In this document: positions 37,547 to 47,656 of the stretch, in pieces | How the letters are laid out: each line of letters opens with the position of its first letter | How positions within the stretch are numbered: position 1 is the first letter of the stretch | Origin: Bradyrhizobium sp. B097 | GTDB taxonomy: Bacteria; Pseudomonadota; Alphaproteobacteria; Rhizobiales; Xanthobacteraceae | Direction of reading: 5' to 3' | DNA length: 64,000 nt | NCBI RefSeq assembly: GCF_038957035.1 | Contig: NZ_CP152412.1 | Location: 7,436,501 to 7,500,500, forward strand | Notes under the pieces: model-generated | Seen by the model: only the letters and a program-made list of their open reading frames with translations | The model's database searches: none | What the model was told of the DNA's origin: nothing | Translations under genes and position numbers: made by a program

Positions 37547-39373
37547 CTATTCGACGGTGACCGATTTTGCGAGATTGCGCGGCTGATCCACATCCGTCCC
37601 CACAACGACGGCAGTATGATAGGCTAAGAGCTGCACCGGGATGGCATAAACCAACGGCGTAAAGCTTCCACCCATGTCCGGCAACACAATGGTCATGAGC
37701 GTGTCCAACGTCGCTTCCGAAGCGCCCTTCGCATCAGTGATCAAGATGATGTTGCCACCGCGAGCCGCGACTTCTTGCATGTTCGAGACGGTTTTCCCGA
37801 AAACCGCGTCGTAAGGCGCGATCACCACCACGGACACGGTCTCATCGATCAATGCAATCGGTCCGTGCTTGAGTTCGCCGGCCGCATAGCCTTCTGAGTG
37901 GATATAGGAGATCTCCTTCAGCTTGAGCGCGCCCTCGAACGCCAGGGGAGCCGATGTGCCTCGACCGAGATAGAGCACGTCGCTCGACTTGGCGATACGA
38001 CGCGCGAGTTTCTCGATCTGCGGCTCGATCAACAGCGCCGCAGCAATCAGCCGCGGCACTTCGACAAGCTCGCGGACAAGCTTCGATTCATCGATCTCGG
38101 ACAGCTTACCCCGCTCTTTGCCTGCTGCCAGAGCAAGCGCCGCCATTACCACTAGCTGGCAGATGAATGCCTTGGTGGAGGCGACGCCAATTTCTGGTCC
38201 CGCCAGCGTCGGCAACACGGATTCGCTCTCACGCGCAATCGTCGATGTCGGGACGTTGACCACAGATATCGTGTGCAGACCCTGGCTCTTGGCGTAACGC
38301 AGCGCAGCCAGCGTGTCGGCGGTCTCCCCCGACTGCGAAATGACGATCGCGAGATCGCCCTTGCGTAAAGGAGCCTCCCTGTAGCGGAACTCAGATGCCA
38401 CATCGATCTCGACCGGCAGGCGTGCTAGCCGCTCGAACCAGTATTTGGCGATGTGACCGGCGTAGCTTGCCGTGCCGCAGGCCGTAATCGAGATGCGCTG
38501 AATGGAATTGAAGTTGAACGGCAGTTTGAGCGGCAGGGCTACGCGCTCGGCGCCAATATCGACATAATGAGCCAATGTCTGCCCGGCCACTATCGGCTGC
38601 TCGTGGATTTCCTTGGCCATGAAGTGGCGATAATTCGCTTTGTCCGCCAGGAGTGACGACGCGCCGGACTTTGACGGTTCCCGATGAACAACAGTGCCGT
38701 CTGCGCCATAGATCACGCAGATCGTGCGGGTAAGCACGGCCCAGTCGCCGTCTTCAAGATACGTAATGGTATCGGTCAACGGCGCGAGCGCGATCGCGTC
38801 CGATCCGAGATACATTTCGCCGTTACCATGCCCAATCGCAAGGGGCGATCCCTTGCGCGCACCGATCAAAAGATCGTCGTGGGCTTTGAACAGGAATGCC
38901 AGCGCGAAGGCTCCGCGCAGCCGCGGCAGCGACGCCTGTACCGCATCCCGCGGCGAGTAACCATTCTTGAGATAAGATTCGACGAGATGCGCCACCACCT
39001 CGGTGTCCGTCTCTGAGTTAAAATGGGCTCCATTCCGCTCCAGTTCGGCTCGCAGCTCGCGGAAATTCTCAATGATCCCGTTATGAACGACCGCGACATT
39101 TTCCGTCGCATGCGGATGAGCATTGCTCTCGGTCGGCTTTCCGTGAGTTGCCCAACGGGTGTGACCAATACCGGTGTGACCCGACGGCGGATAATGGCGC
39201 AGCCGTTCCTCAAGGTTTCTCAGCTTACCTTCAGCGCGCCGCCGCTCGATACGGAGACCTTCGAGCGTCGCGAGGCCCGCGGAGTCGTAGCCACGATATT
39301 CCAATCGCTTGAGCGAAGCGACCAACTGCCCGACGACCGGACCACGCCCCAAGATGCCGACAATTCCACACAT
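37547..39373 (-). CDS. nodM: Glucosamine-6-phosphate synthase NodM/GlmS
   Basis: Glutamine:fructose-6-phosphate amidotransferase, 608 aa, making glucosamine 6-phosphate for Nod factor and cell wall. Domain one is a class II amidotransferase starting MCGIVGILGRGPV, whose Cys becomes the N-terminal nucleophile; TRWATHGKPTESNAHPH and HNGIIENFRELR are the glutamine site. Two SIS domains follow, with ITACGTASYAGHIAKYW, VISQSGETADTLAAL and the C-terminal NLAKSVTVE. The ATG at residue four of the open frame is used since Cys must be residue 2. In an island between nod and nop genes it is best read as nodM, but the sequence alone cannot tell it from housekeeping glmS. No nod box was found upstream. 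Confidence 0.9.
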   Translation of the reverse strand: MCGIVGILGRGPVVGQLVASLKRLEYRGYDSAGLATLEGLRIERRRAEGKLRNLEERLRHYPPSGHTGIGHTRWATHGKPTESNAHPHATENVAVVHNGIIENFRELRAELERNGAHFNSETDTEVVAHLVESYLKNGYSPRDAVQASLPRLRGAFALAFLFKAHDDLLIGARKGSPLAIGHGNGEMYLGSDAIALAPLTDTITYLEDGDWAVLTRTICVIYGADGTVVHREPSKSGASSLLADKANYRHFMAKEIHEQPIVAGQTLAHYVDIGAERVALPLKLPFNFNSIQRISITACGTASYAGHIAKYWFERLARLPVEIDVASEFRYREAPLRKGDLAIVISQSGETADTLAALRYAKSQGLHTISVVNVPTSTIARESESVLPTLAGPEIGVASTKAFICQLVVMAALALAAGKERGKLSEIDESKLVRELVEVPRLIAAALLIEPQIEKLARRIAKSSDVLYLGRGTSAPLAFEGALKLKEISYIHSEGYAAGELKHGPIALIDETVSVVVIAPYDAVFGKTVSNMQEVAARGGNIILITDAKGASEATLDTLMTIVLPDMGGSFTPLVYAIPVQLLAYHTAVVVGTDVDQPRNLAKSVTVE

Positions 39374-39994
39374 ACCGACCAATGCAACCGAAGTTCAAGG
39401 AGGCTGACGTTCCTCCTAACAGGAAGCTCTTCATGAAAGTCGCCTGCCCGATCATAACCGGTGATCAATTTCGGGATTTGCGGCGGCCGCATGTTATATT
39501 GCCGCCGCATTCACAAGCGTGAGTCAGGTCACTTTCAACCATCATCGTTTCGTCCAGCCACATTCCGCTTTCGGTGACAACCATCAAGTACGAGCCGCGA
39601 TGTGGCTGCGACTGGCGTATGTCGTGATTTGGCTCATCATCACTGTGAGCCATTCACGACTCTTCAGTTCAAACTCCCTAAAAACTGTCGGCGGCGCCGC
39701 CGAACCGGATGGCGGCTGGTGCAGCGGCAAACAAGTCCTCGCGTCTCGTTGAAAGACTTCTTCGAGAGGCTCACATCCCGCATCGGCGGCGGCCATTTTG
39801 CAGGTGGAAAGATGCAACCTTCCCACGGCGCCTGCATGGAATTTGCGCAGCGCGCGCTAGCGTGAATTGTCGTGCGTTACGTGAATAGTCATGCGTTATT
39901 GGAAACATTTTGTCGCGCTGGTTTAAGGGGCTGATCATACTCGGACGGACACAAGCTATGCTAGTCGGGATGAGACTAACGATCGGCATCGATA
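39374..39994. other. Upstream region of nodM without clear genes
   Basis: Short frames on both strands, none recognisable. A plus-strand frame at 39602..39865 has an RRRRRTGWRLVQRQ stretch that may be a decayed coding piece. The nodM promoter should be within the first 200 bases. Confidence 0.35.
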
Positions 39995-40060
39995 GCTCTA
40001 TTGTACGAACGTAAGCTTTCGATATCGAAACGTTTGAAGAACCATACCAACGTTTGCAAT
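39995..40060. repeat. Conserved 67-bp element, copy B
   Basis: Second copy of the element found upstream of nodV (31292..31358), sharing blocks ATTGTACG, AGC, CGATAT, GAAA, GTTT, ATACC, ACGTTTG. It lies about 670 bases upstream of noeL and 620 upstream of nodM, with no recognisable gene directly behind it, and may be a promoter whose gene has been lost. Confidence 0.6.
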
Positions 40061-40732
40061 TCTACCGATTTCGTAGTTGCGTCGACCGTCCGCTGCCTAC
40101 GCGAACAGGCCGTTGCCGGAAGCGTTTATCATCAATATGGTCGACGACCTTACCGCTTCCAGACTGCGTGTTCTGTTGGAAGTTGAAGGCACACGCCGCG
40201 CGCTTTGCAGGCTACGATATCGATGCGCAGGCTTCACTCTCGCTGAGTGCTGGCCCGCACGCTGTCATTCCGGCCGTGCACTGACATCTCCTGACTTGTA
40301 ACTTGGGACCTCAACACGTCTCTCTCCGGCCATGACCAGACCACGTCCGAATGCATTAACATGCGTTGAGGATAGGTAGGGAACACAGCCGTCGGCTTCT
40401 ATCTCATGGGAAACGTCGCCGGAGCGCGCCTGGCCGCGCGTAACGGCGCCTGTCATTCATTTCGCCAGGGTAGGGTCATCACGGGTATCAGGGAGGTTCC
40501 GGGGGTTAGTTGACTTCCTTTCTTTGAATCTCAACTACACTGGCAACCCTCCAGGCTAATACAAATCAATGTATGTAGTGTGCATGCCTATATGATGTGT
40601 ATGTTGGAGCTAACGATCGCTTTCCTCTGTTTGCGGGTGGAGCGCGCTAGCGCATCTAAATCTCTCGATAAACCGCTTCGCAAGTAGCGTTCCTAAGGGG
40701 GGGCTTTCTTTCCAGCGCAACTAAGAGGGACG
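40061..40732. other. Intergenic region upstream of noeL
   Basis: About 670 bases without a recognised gene. No nod box was found. Sequence composition changes abruptly at about 40730, where the GC-rich noeL begins. Confidence 0.4.
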
Positions 40733-41818
40733 ATGGCGGCTCAGGATTCAAAGCGGCGCGTGGCGCTGATCACCGGCATCACCGGGCAGGACGGCGCGTA
40801 CCTCGCCGAATATCTGCTTGGCCTCGGCTACACCGTGCACGGGATCAAGCGCCGCTCATCCTCGTTCAACACCGCGCGGGTCGACCATCTCTACCAGGAC
40901 CCGCATGCCGGCAACGTGCCGTTCCTGATGCACTACGGCGACATGACCGATTCGACCAATCTGATCCGGCTGATGCAGCAGATCCGGCCGACCGAGATCT
41001 ACAACCTCGCCGCCCAGAGCCACGTCCAGGTCAGCTTCGAGAGCCCGGAATACACCGCGAACGCGGACGCCATCGGCGTGCTGCGCCTTCTGGAGGCGAT
41101 CCGCATCCTTGGCATGGAAAAGGAGACGCGGTTCTATCAGGCCTCGACTTCGGAGCTCTACGGGCTCGTGCAGGAGGTGCCGCAGAAGGAGACCACGCCA
41201 TTCTATCCCCGCTCGCCCTATGGCGTCGCCAAGCTCTACGGCTACTGGATCACGGTGAACTACCGTGAGGCCTATGGCATGTTCGCCAGCAACGGCATCC
41301 TGTTCAACCATGAGAGCCCGATCCGCGGCGAGACCTTCGTGACGCGCAAGATCACGCGCGCCGTCGCCCGCATCGAGGTCGGCCTCGAGAGCAAGCTCTA
41401 TCTCGGCAATCTCGATGCCAAGCGTGACTGGGGCCATGCCCGCGACTATGTCGAAGGCATGCACAAAATCCTGCAAGCCGACGAGCCTGATGATTTCGTG
41501 CTCGCGACCGGCGAGACGCGCTCGGTCCGCGAGTTCGTCGAGCTGGCGTTTGCTGAGATCGGCCGCAGCATCGAATGGCGCGGCAAGGGCGTCGAGGAGG
41601 TTGGTGTCGACAAGGCGTCGGGCAAGACCCTGGTGCAGATCGATCCGGCCTATTTCCGCCCGACCGAGGTCGATCTCCTGATCGGCGACGCCAGCAAGGC
41701 GCGCGCCAAGCTCGGCTGGGCGCCGAAGACGCCGTTTGCGCAACTGGTGAAGGAAATGGTCGCCAGCGATCTCGTCGAGGCCAGGCAGGATGTGGCCAAT
41801 GGCAAGCACGGCGTTTGA
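40733..41818 (+). CDS. noeL: GDP-mannose 4,6-dehydratase NoeL
   Basis: GMD, 361 aa, converts GDP-mannose to GDP-4-keto-6-deoxymannose, the first step to the GDP-fucose used on Nod factors. Motifs: NADP site [19 protein letters not shown] (about 11-29), catalytic S/T with Y-x3-K in [15 protein letters not shown], and [18 protein letters not shown] with GAGGGACG just upstream. It overlaps nolK by 20 bases. Third positions are very GC-rich compared with flanking DNA. The name follows the symbiotic context; an LPS gmd gene would look the same. nodZ, the fucosyltransferase gene usually linked, is not in the window. Confidence 0.88.
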   Translation: MAAQDSKRRVALITGITGQDGAYLAEYLLGLGYTVHGIKRRSSSFNTARVDHLYQDPHAGNVPFLMHYGDMTDSTNLIRLMQQIRPTEIYNLAAQSHVQVSFESPEYTANADAIGVLRLLEAIRILGMEKETRFYQASTSELYGLVQEVPQKETTPFYPRSPYGVAKLYGYWITVNYREAYGMFASNGILFNHESPIRGETFVTRKITRAVARIEVGLESKLYLGNLDAKRDWGHARDYVEGMHKILQADEPDDFVLATGETRSVREFVELAFAEIGRSIEWRGKGVEEVGVDKASGKTLVQIDPAYFRPTEVDLLIGDASKARAKLGWAPKTPFAQLVKEMVASDLVEARQDVANGKHGV

Positions 41819-42860
41819 ACTGAAGGGCAAGACGGTTTTCGTCGCCGGCCATCGCGGCATGGTCGGCTCGGCGCTGATGCGCCGGCTGGCGCGCGAACAG
41901 GCCGATCTGCTGACGGTGTCGCGCAGCGAGGTCGATTTGCGCGAACAGGGCGCGGTGAACGCCTGGTTTGCCGCGAAGCGGCCGCAGGCCGTGTTCCTCG
42001 CCGCCGCCAAGGTCGGCGGCATCGTCGCCAACAACACGCTGCGGGCCGAATTCCTCTACGACAATCTCGCGATCTCGACCAATGTGCTCCAGGCCGCCCA
42101 CGCCAATGGATGCGAGAAGCTGATGTTCTTCGGCTCGTCCTGCATCTATCCGCGCCTGGCGCCGCAGCCGCTGCGCGAGGATTCGATGCTGACCGGCCCG
42201 CTGGAGCCGACCAACGAACCCTATGCCATCGCCAAGATCGCCGGCATCAAGATGGCCGAGGCCTATCGCAGCCAGCATGGCGCAGATTTCATCAGCGTGA
42301 TGCCGACCAATCTCTACGGCCCCGGCGACAATTATCATCCCGAATACAGCCACGTCGTCGCCGCGCTGATCCGCCGCTTCCACGAGGCCAAGTTCTCGGG
42401 CGCCAGCAAAGTCGTGGTGTGGGGCACCGGCACGCCGCGCCGCGAATTCCTCTATGTCGACGATCTGGCCGACGCCTGCATCCATCTGATGAAGACCTAT
42501 TCGTCGCCGGAACTGGTCAATATCGGCACCGGTGAGGACATCACCATTGCCGAGTTCGCACTCCTGGTCGCCGCCGCTGTCGGCTACCGCGGCGAGATCA
42601 GCTTCGACACCTCGCGGCCGGACGGCACGCCGCGCAAGCTGCTTGACGTCAGCCGTCTGGCCAAGCTTGGCTGGCGCGCCCGGACCTCACTGGACGAGGG
42701 CATTGAGTTGGCGTACCGCGCGTATCTCGCCCACAGCAATAAAAGCCGCCAGAGCGATCTTGCTCGTCCCCGGGAACCGGGCTTGAGGGGGGACAATCCT
42801 CCACGACCAGTCGGCGGTGAATCTGCTAGCGATCTGGCGGCCCGAGCCACTCGGTCATAA
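41799..42860 (+). CDS. nolK: GDP-L-fucose synthase NolK
   Basis: GDP-4-keto-6-deoxymannose epimerase-reductase, 353 aa in the open frame, giving GDP-L-fucose for 2-O-methylfucosylation of Nod factor. Features: Rossmann [18 protein letters not shown], catalytic FFGSSCIYP with the S and a Y-x3-K in [17 protein letters not shown], and [19 protein letters not shown]. The family usually ends around residue 315-320; the last 35 residues (Arg/Pro-rich after YLAHSNKS) look like read-through into foreign sequence, so the natural stop may have been lost at a rearrangement. Start at [10 protein letters not shown]; an ATG three codons earlier is in frame. Confidence 0.88.
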   Translation: MASTAFELKGKTVFVAGHRGMVGSALMRRLAREQADLLTVSRSEVDLREQGAVNAWFAAKRPQAVFLAAAKVGGIVANNTLRAEFLYDNLAISTNVLQAAHANGCEKLMFFGSSCIYPRLAPQPLREDSMLTGPLEPTNEPYAIAKIAGIKMAEAYRSQHGADFISVMPTNLYGPGDNYHPEYSHVVAALIRRFHEAKFSGASKVVVWGTGTPRREFLYVDDLADACIHLMKTYSSPELVNIGTGEDITIAEFALLVAAAVGYRGEISFDTSRPDGTPRKLLDVSRLAKLGWRARTSLDEGIELAYRAYLAHSNKSRQSDLARPREPGLRGDNPPRPVGGESASDLAARATRS

Positions 42861-43128
42861 TCTACTTCGCCATGTGATTTTTTTGGGGTCGTTACCGGTC
42901 TTCTTCGTCAACACCGCGACCGGTTGGATGCCAACATCTGAGTGGCCGGGCACATCCTGGCCACCGGCCCGACCAACCGACTTGCATGAAGATGTCGAAT
43001 GATCATGATCGCGGATGTCCTGTTCAACTCCCCGTAAAGTCGAGAGTCGATAAGCGCGATCTGAAGTCGATGCCGAGCCACGGCCGATCATGGAGTCGGA
43101 ACGCGCCAATGTTCCTCTTCAGCCACAC
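42861..43128. other. Short gap between nolK and the MFS pseudogene
   Basis: No gene seen; the composition drops back to that of the island background right after nolK. Confidence 0.4.
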
Positions 43129-44271
43129 CTAGCGATAGTCCGCTATCACCTTCCGCGCCGACAGCGTGACGAGGCACATGAGCGCACCTAACATTCCGAA
43201 CGCCAAATGCAGACCAACCATATGAGCGATAACCCCGACGCTAGCGGGACCCACGAGTATACCCGCGTAGCCGGCCGTCGTGATGACCGCGATCGCAAGG
43301 CCCACTGGTATCATTTTCTGTTTACCAGCGCAGCGGCATAGGACCGGTACAACATTCGAAATGCCCAATCCGATAAGCAGGAAGCCCATCATCGCAATCA
43401 CCGCAACCGGCGCGGCCACTACAGCCACGAAACCTGTCACAATCGGCAGAGTTCCGAACATTAATAGGGCGCAGTCGCCGAATCGTGCCACGGCGGCATC
43501 TCCGCCGGCACGGCCAACGGTCATGGCGATGGAGAAGAGCATAAAACCGAGACCCCCATGCGCCTCCGCGAGAAGACCCCGACCAACGAGAAGCAAGGCG
43601 CTCCAGTCGGGCATTGCTCCTTCCACAAGAAAGGTGATAGCCGCGAGTGCAGCAACTAACAACACGCTGCGATGGGGCAAGAAAGACCATGGTCTCCGTT
43701 GCGTCCGACCTGTTGCGTGTAACCGCGGCCAGGCCGACACAATTGCAAGCATCATGAGCGCCGAGCAAACCAGCGTCGAAGCACATGGGTCAAGCCGCAG
43801 CGAGAGGAACGCGGTCATGTTGGCAGAGCCAGCGAATTCGCCAATGCTCTACTGGGCGTGGAATCCGGACATCAACGGACGGCCTGTGGCGCGCTCCACT
43901 TCGATTGCGTGAATGTTCATAGCTACATCGATCGAGCCAACTGAAGCGCCGAACGCAAACAGCACGGCGCCTTTGCCGATAATTGTGTTGGCTATACTAA
44001 GCAATGGCAGGATAAGCGCCAGGCCATGTCCGCCCGTAAGTATCATGGGCTTGCTGCCGTACCGCCCGTTCGAAACGCTGGTCAAAAGCATTGCGACGAC
44101 TGACCCAACGCCGAGACAGAGAAGCAGTAGACCAAGCATGCGGTCATCTGCCGCAAGCCGCTCCTTGGCGAGCGGCACCAGCGGCGCCCAGGCCGCGAGG
44201 CCGAATCCGGCGACAAAAAATGCGATCCGAGTCGCGAGCAGGCCAGCTGACCCGTCAGAAGATGGTATCAC
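43129..44271 (-). pseudogene. MFS transporter with an in-frame amber stop
   Basis: Two consecutive frames in the same phase give one 380-residue major-facilitator protein interrupted by a TAG at 43849-43851. The first part (from MIPSSDGSAGLLATRIAFF) ends GFHAQ; after the stop come SIGEFAGSAN and the rest through LSARKVIADYR. Ten codons separate the stop from the next ATG and no frameshift is involved. MFS relatives with LHALWSxGxxxG at this point suggest that TGG became TAG. The halves hold about five and six membrane segments. It probably is inactive. It lies convergent to nolK. Confidence 0.85.
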
Positions 44272-44415
44272 AGGGTACTCCTGAGAGAACGAGCTCGTGG
44301 GCGGGCACCCGTCATCTGGGTGCGCTCGCCTACACCCGGTGCACAGCTCCCCGACAAGGTTCTGATATTTTTTATTCGTTGCAAGTGCGATGCCATTGCC
44401 AAAGATCGCGCAATC

Positions 44416-44727
44416 CTACGGGCGCGGGTCACAATGGGAGTGAACGGCGAACGCCTTTCCCTTACGTGTTCCAGCTCCTTCTTTTGGATGAGCTAGCCCT
44501 ACGGCGGCCGTCATCTTCGAAACTCGCGCATAGAAATCGCGGCCGCATCCGATCAAGACAGCTTTGTCGCAAACCGGACAAAGCCGACCGTGCAGCTCCT
44601 GCATGTACGTCGAGGAGACCCAGTAGAGTACGCTATTCTTTGTTGCTGCGGCAATGGCCGGCGGGCCAATCAACAGCCGATCAACCATCGGACGAACCTC
44701 TGCGTTCTGAGTCTTGACAACGGACAT
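44416..44727 (-). CDS. Hypothetical protein with a possible zinc-binding pair
   Basis: A 103-aa frame starting MSVVKTQNAEVRPMVDRLL. It has LCPVCDKAVLIGCGRDFYAR in the middle (C-x2-C and a third Cys), a serine/tyrosine-rich first half and a basic tail; no membrane segment. The residue mix is plausible for a real cytoplasmic protein. I do not recognise the family. It lies divergent from nopT, between the MFS pseudogene and the effector. Confidence 0.45.
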   Translation of the reverse strand: MSVVKTQNAEVRPMVDRLLIGPPAIAAATKNSVLYWVSSTYMQELHGRLCPVCDKAVLIGCGRDFYARVSKMTAAVGLAHPKEGAGTRKGKAFAVHSHCDPRP

Positions 44728-44856
44728 CAGGGCGCTGCTCAGGGGCCACCTACCTGATGATGCGCGGGAGGATCTGACACAGCGCTACGCCGCGCCGTAT
44801 CGGACATTGTCAGATGTCCGCCAAAGGAACGCTTCTAAGCTGAACAACAGCTGCCC

Positions 44857-44891
44857 GTCAGCTCGCCATCAGCTTGTCTGGGTATCCTCGC
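44857..44891 (+). promoter_or_regulatory. tts-box-like element upstream of nopT
   Basis: GTCAGCTCGCCATCAGCTTG followed by TCC-TCG 12 bases on keeps the GTCAG and AGCT parts of the tts box at the right spacing (11 of 16 fixed positions in the first 18 bases) but not the TCGAA centre. It ends 62 bases upstream of the nopT ATG, in the right orientation. Confidence 0.5.
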
Positions 44892-44953
44892 AGCAGGGCC
44901 TAAGCAGCCCGAATTGATACGTAGAGATTAGCGCAGCACAAAGGTGAATCGTC

Positions 44954-45724
44954 ATGTATGATCGAATCAGTGGCTCATCCACACGCACTAGCCAAGCCGA
45001 CGAACCGAGTCAGTCGGTGGATAGCGGCAGCTTTACGGAAGCACTTGCAGATCTCGCGCCTCAGTGGAGCTCACAACCGGGGGAGTTGCCTGACAAGATG
45101 GGGGCCTGCTGCAGCAGGCCAGATACATCCGCTCCAGAGCGTCCGGCCACCTCCTTGTTTGAATACAGAACGGCCGACCTGCGTGATGCGAATGTGGACG
45201 GCATCTGCGTTGGGCTGACTGCGGAGTGGTTCCGCCTTCTTAACAACAGCCCATCAACCCGAATGAGTGCGCTCACACCCGGATCGCAAACGCACGCCTC
45301 AGCGGCCGAACGGCAGCAGCAATATCAAAATCTCAAGGATCGGTTGCGAAGCAGGGGATTAGAATCTTCTCAGGCCGACTTTGAGGCACAAAACACCGTT
45401 TTGGAGGACGCTGGCTTGGAACCGACTGGAGAAGAGAAGAGATTCGCATTTGGCAAGTCTTCGAACGTCAAGCGCATGGTGAACGAAATCAACGAGGACG
45501 GATCGAACCATTTGCTCAGCTTGTATTTCGCGGAAGGCGGCGCACACACAGTGGCGACGTCGGCCTCGAATGCAACGATCACGGTTTTCGACCCTAACTA
45601 TGGAGAATTTACTGTTCGGTCAGATCCGGACCAGATGGCTTCATTCTTTCAAAGCCTCGCCCATCGTTACAGGGATCCCAACGGGCAACATCTGTCGACA
45701 ATCACGACGCAAAGGATGGAGTGA
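44954..45724 (+). CDS. nopT: Type III effector cysteine protease NopT
   Basis: C58-family (YopT/AvrPphB) protease effector, 256 aa. The catalytic triad is C85 in DGICVGLTAEWF, H198 in EGGAHTVATS and D213 in VFDPNYGEF. At 47-53 it has DKM-GACC: family members cut themselves after DKM, and the new N-terminal Gly with the Cys pair is then myristoylated and palmitoylated to reach the plant membrane. The first 30 residues are Ser-rich, like a type III signal. AAGGTG lies 7 bases before the ATG. A tts-like box lies upstream. All catalytic residues are present, so it should be active. Its 3' end overlaps nothing on the same strand. Confidence 0.93.
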   Translation: MYDRISGSSTRTSQADEPSQSVDSGSFTEALADLAPQWSSQPGELPDKMGACCSRPDTSAPERPATSLFEYRTADLRDANVDGICVGLTAEWFRLLNNSPSTRMSALTPGSQTHASAAERQQQYQNLKDRLRSRGLESSQADFEAQNTVLEDAGLEPTGEEKRFAFGKSSNVKRMVNEINEDGSNHLLSLYFAEGGAHTVATSASNATITVFDPNYGEFTVRSDPDQMASFFQSLAHRYRDPNGQHLSTITTQRME

Positions 45725-46849
45725 GTTGGGCCTTCAGGCCGCTGGTGATTGACGCCTTCCGTGAAGGCACGGATGCGTCGGCCGGCGCTTGCGTTCGGTC
45801 GCGGCGTCGGGGGCCAGCTCTGCGGCGGATAGAGGAATTGCCTTGCAAGAGCTTGGCTGCGGTGAATGAGGCTGCAATGGCAATGATCGTGGCGCATACG
45901 AGCGCCGCGACGAGAACGGTCACCCGGACGGATTGTGAACCTTGAGCAACGTGTCGCTCCGGCGAAGACTGCCTTCGCCGGAGCGATACCAAGTTCAGTG
46001 CCTTGGCGGCGTAACTCTGCGCCCGCCAGTAGAGCGGCAAGCGAGTCGCGCAGGGGACCCTCACCCCCGCGCGCTGCCAGGTAGGGTCGAGGACTTGCGC
46101 GCCTGTTTAGGTCGATGTTCGTGTTGCCTGTTGTCTCGCCCTTTCGTCTGCGAGTGTCACAATATCTCGACCGTGCTGCGTTTCCAGCCCCCGCCACGTC
46201 GAACGCAGCATGCGGATTGTTGCTTGGCATGTCCTTGCCACCGTGCTGTCGCTTCCACCCCGCTGAGGTGAGATAGCCGTATCGGTCAGATTTCGGCTGC
46301 CCAAGCTGCCTTCGCCCTACGGATGCGGGCTCGGCCCTCAGATCCAATCACTTTCGAGGCCACTTCTGCGTTTATTTTCATTACGGCCCGGTGACTCGTA
46401 ATCTCCCCGAAGAGAGACCTCGTCGATAGGCTTCAGAGTCTTGGTTTCCCGCCACCCTGCTATCCAAACTCGGGGCGCCTGACTTTTGCCCCGGCAGGTT
46501 TGTCTCCCGCTGAACACGCTAGCCTTTACTGGACACACATCCGGACGTAGACCTCTCGGCTCATGCGGTCAATGAGCGAAGAGCTCGGGCTGAGCCCGGA
46601 CCAACTGCGCCGGGACCATGTCCAGCCGCTCGCTTCAATATTCGCCGATCCGGTGTATCTCAGGGACAGGTCTTGTCCTCGATGCCGTGCCCGATCTCTT
46701 AGACCCGAAGCTTCGCGCCGATGCCTTTTTCGAGATTCTGTGGCGTCGCACCGTTGCGCTTGTTCTTTTGGACACGCGGCTTACCGAGACGCGCTGGCTT
46801 GCGGCGTTTAGGAATGGTCTTGGAAGACACCGCATGTTTGGACGGTCGG
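45725..46849. other. Gene-poor stretch downstream of nopT
   Basis: No certain gene. A minus-strand frame (45702..46064) contains one strong membrane segment, VTVLVAALVCATIIAIAASF, followed by a basic tail; it lacks a convincing start and may be a small membrane protein or relic. Plus-strand frames at 46563-46857 overlap in different phases (QPLASIFADPVYL, then LLDPKLRADAFFEILW), which suggests a frameshifted gene remnant of unknown family. Confidence 0.35.
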
Positions 46850-47215
46850 ACAAGTAATTCGGACAATGTCGTCGATGCGCAGAGGCTGCGATCGATGCTC
46901 GCACATCTCGGGCGCACACTCCATGTCGACCTGCTGGCCGACTGCTTCTTTGAACCTGATACGGCGCTCTGCCTCGACCGCGAGAACGCGGCGATCAGTC
47001 GAACCGTGCCTGCATTGTCCCACTGTCGTCCAGATCGCTATCCGAACGCCTGCGTCACGCGCCATCATCTGGCGCCTTGGCAGGCGTCGATCGCCGAGGG
47101 CCAACACCTACTGCAAGACCGGCGTCTTTCATCCCTCCAGCGTCAGGTCCTGACAGGGGACAACGAGTGCATGCGGCGGCTCATCGCGCCCCTCCTTGAA
47201 GGATCACCAGAATGA
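46850..47215 (+). pseudogene. C-terminal remnant of a Tn554-like tyrosine recombinase
   Basis: The frame reads RLRSMLAHLGRTLHVDLLAD, then CFFEPDTALCLD, HCRPDRYPNACV and SLQRQVLTGD up to the stop. This resembles the Cys-rich C-terminal end of the large integrases in three-gene (TnpA-TnpB-TnpC type) elements (CFxDPxxALCL, CxPDxCxNAC). The catalytic Arg/His/Tyr domain is absent; upstream sequence in this frame is not integrase-like. The next gene starts 4 bases before its stop, as in such elements. Confidence 0.5.
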
Positions 47216-47656
47216 CCAAGCAGATCAGCGCCGCCGCCTTCTTATCCACTGAAGCCGCCATGTCGCGGCTGTTGAGCCATGGCGACAGCGAGCCGACATA
47301 CACAATCGCTCGTCTGGCATCGGAGGCCGGACTGTCGCGTGCAACACTTTACGGGGCGCCCGAACTGCTCGCGAGATTCCGCGCTGCCATCGTGTCGTCC
47401 GAGGCAGAGGTGAAGAGTCCACCGTCGTCGACGGATCGCGTCCGCCAACTCGAAGCCGAGTATCATGTTGCGCAGCCGCGAGACTGAGGAGCTTCGTGCC
47501 TTGCGATTATCTCAGCACAACTTGGCGCAACATGTCCAGGCGCTCAGTCTTCTCGTACGCGAGCAAGAGAAACGGATCGCCCACCTTCAGGCCGAATCGT
47601 CCGAATCGGAACGCGATGCAACGCTCGTGGCGTTTGCTGCGGCGCCGCGACGTTGA
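47212..47656 (+). pseudogene. Frameshifted TnpC-like (DUF6262) gene
   Basis: The first frame starts MTKQISAAAFLSTEA and has a helix-turn-helix-like TIARLASEAGLSRATLYGAP; it stops at 47487 after LEAEYHVAQ. A second frame from 47465 continues with RETEELRALRLSQHNLAQHV and a coiled coil QALSLLVREQEKRIAHLQAE. Together they make the small DNA-binding plus coiled-coil protein that follows integrases in Tn554-like elements. One frameshift near 47470 splits it. Its 3' end overlaps the DUF2274 gene on the other strand, marking the junction of two modules. Confidence 0.6.

Noticed and set aside
39374..39600. nod box upstream of nodM
   Set aside because: Searched by eye on the minus strand for the ATC/AATCRATTTTACC core; none found, so nod-box control of nodM is not claimed.
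40856..42485. Long minus-strand open frames (393 and 377 codons)
   Set aside because: Shadows of noeL and nolK, whose motifs on the plus strand are unmistakable.
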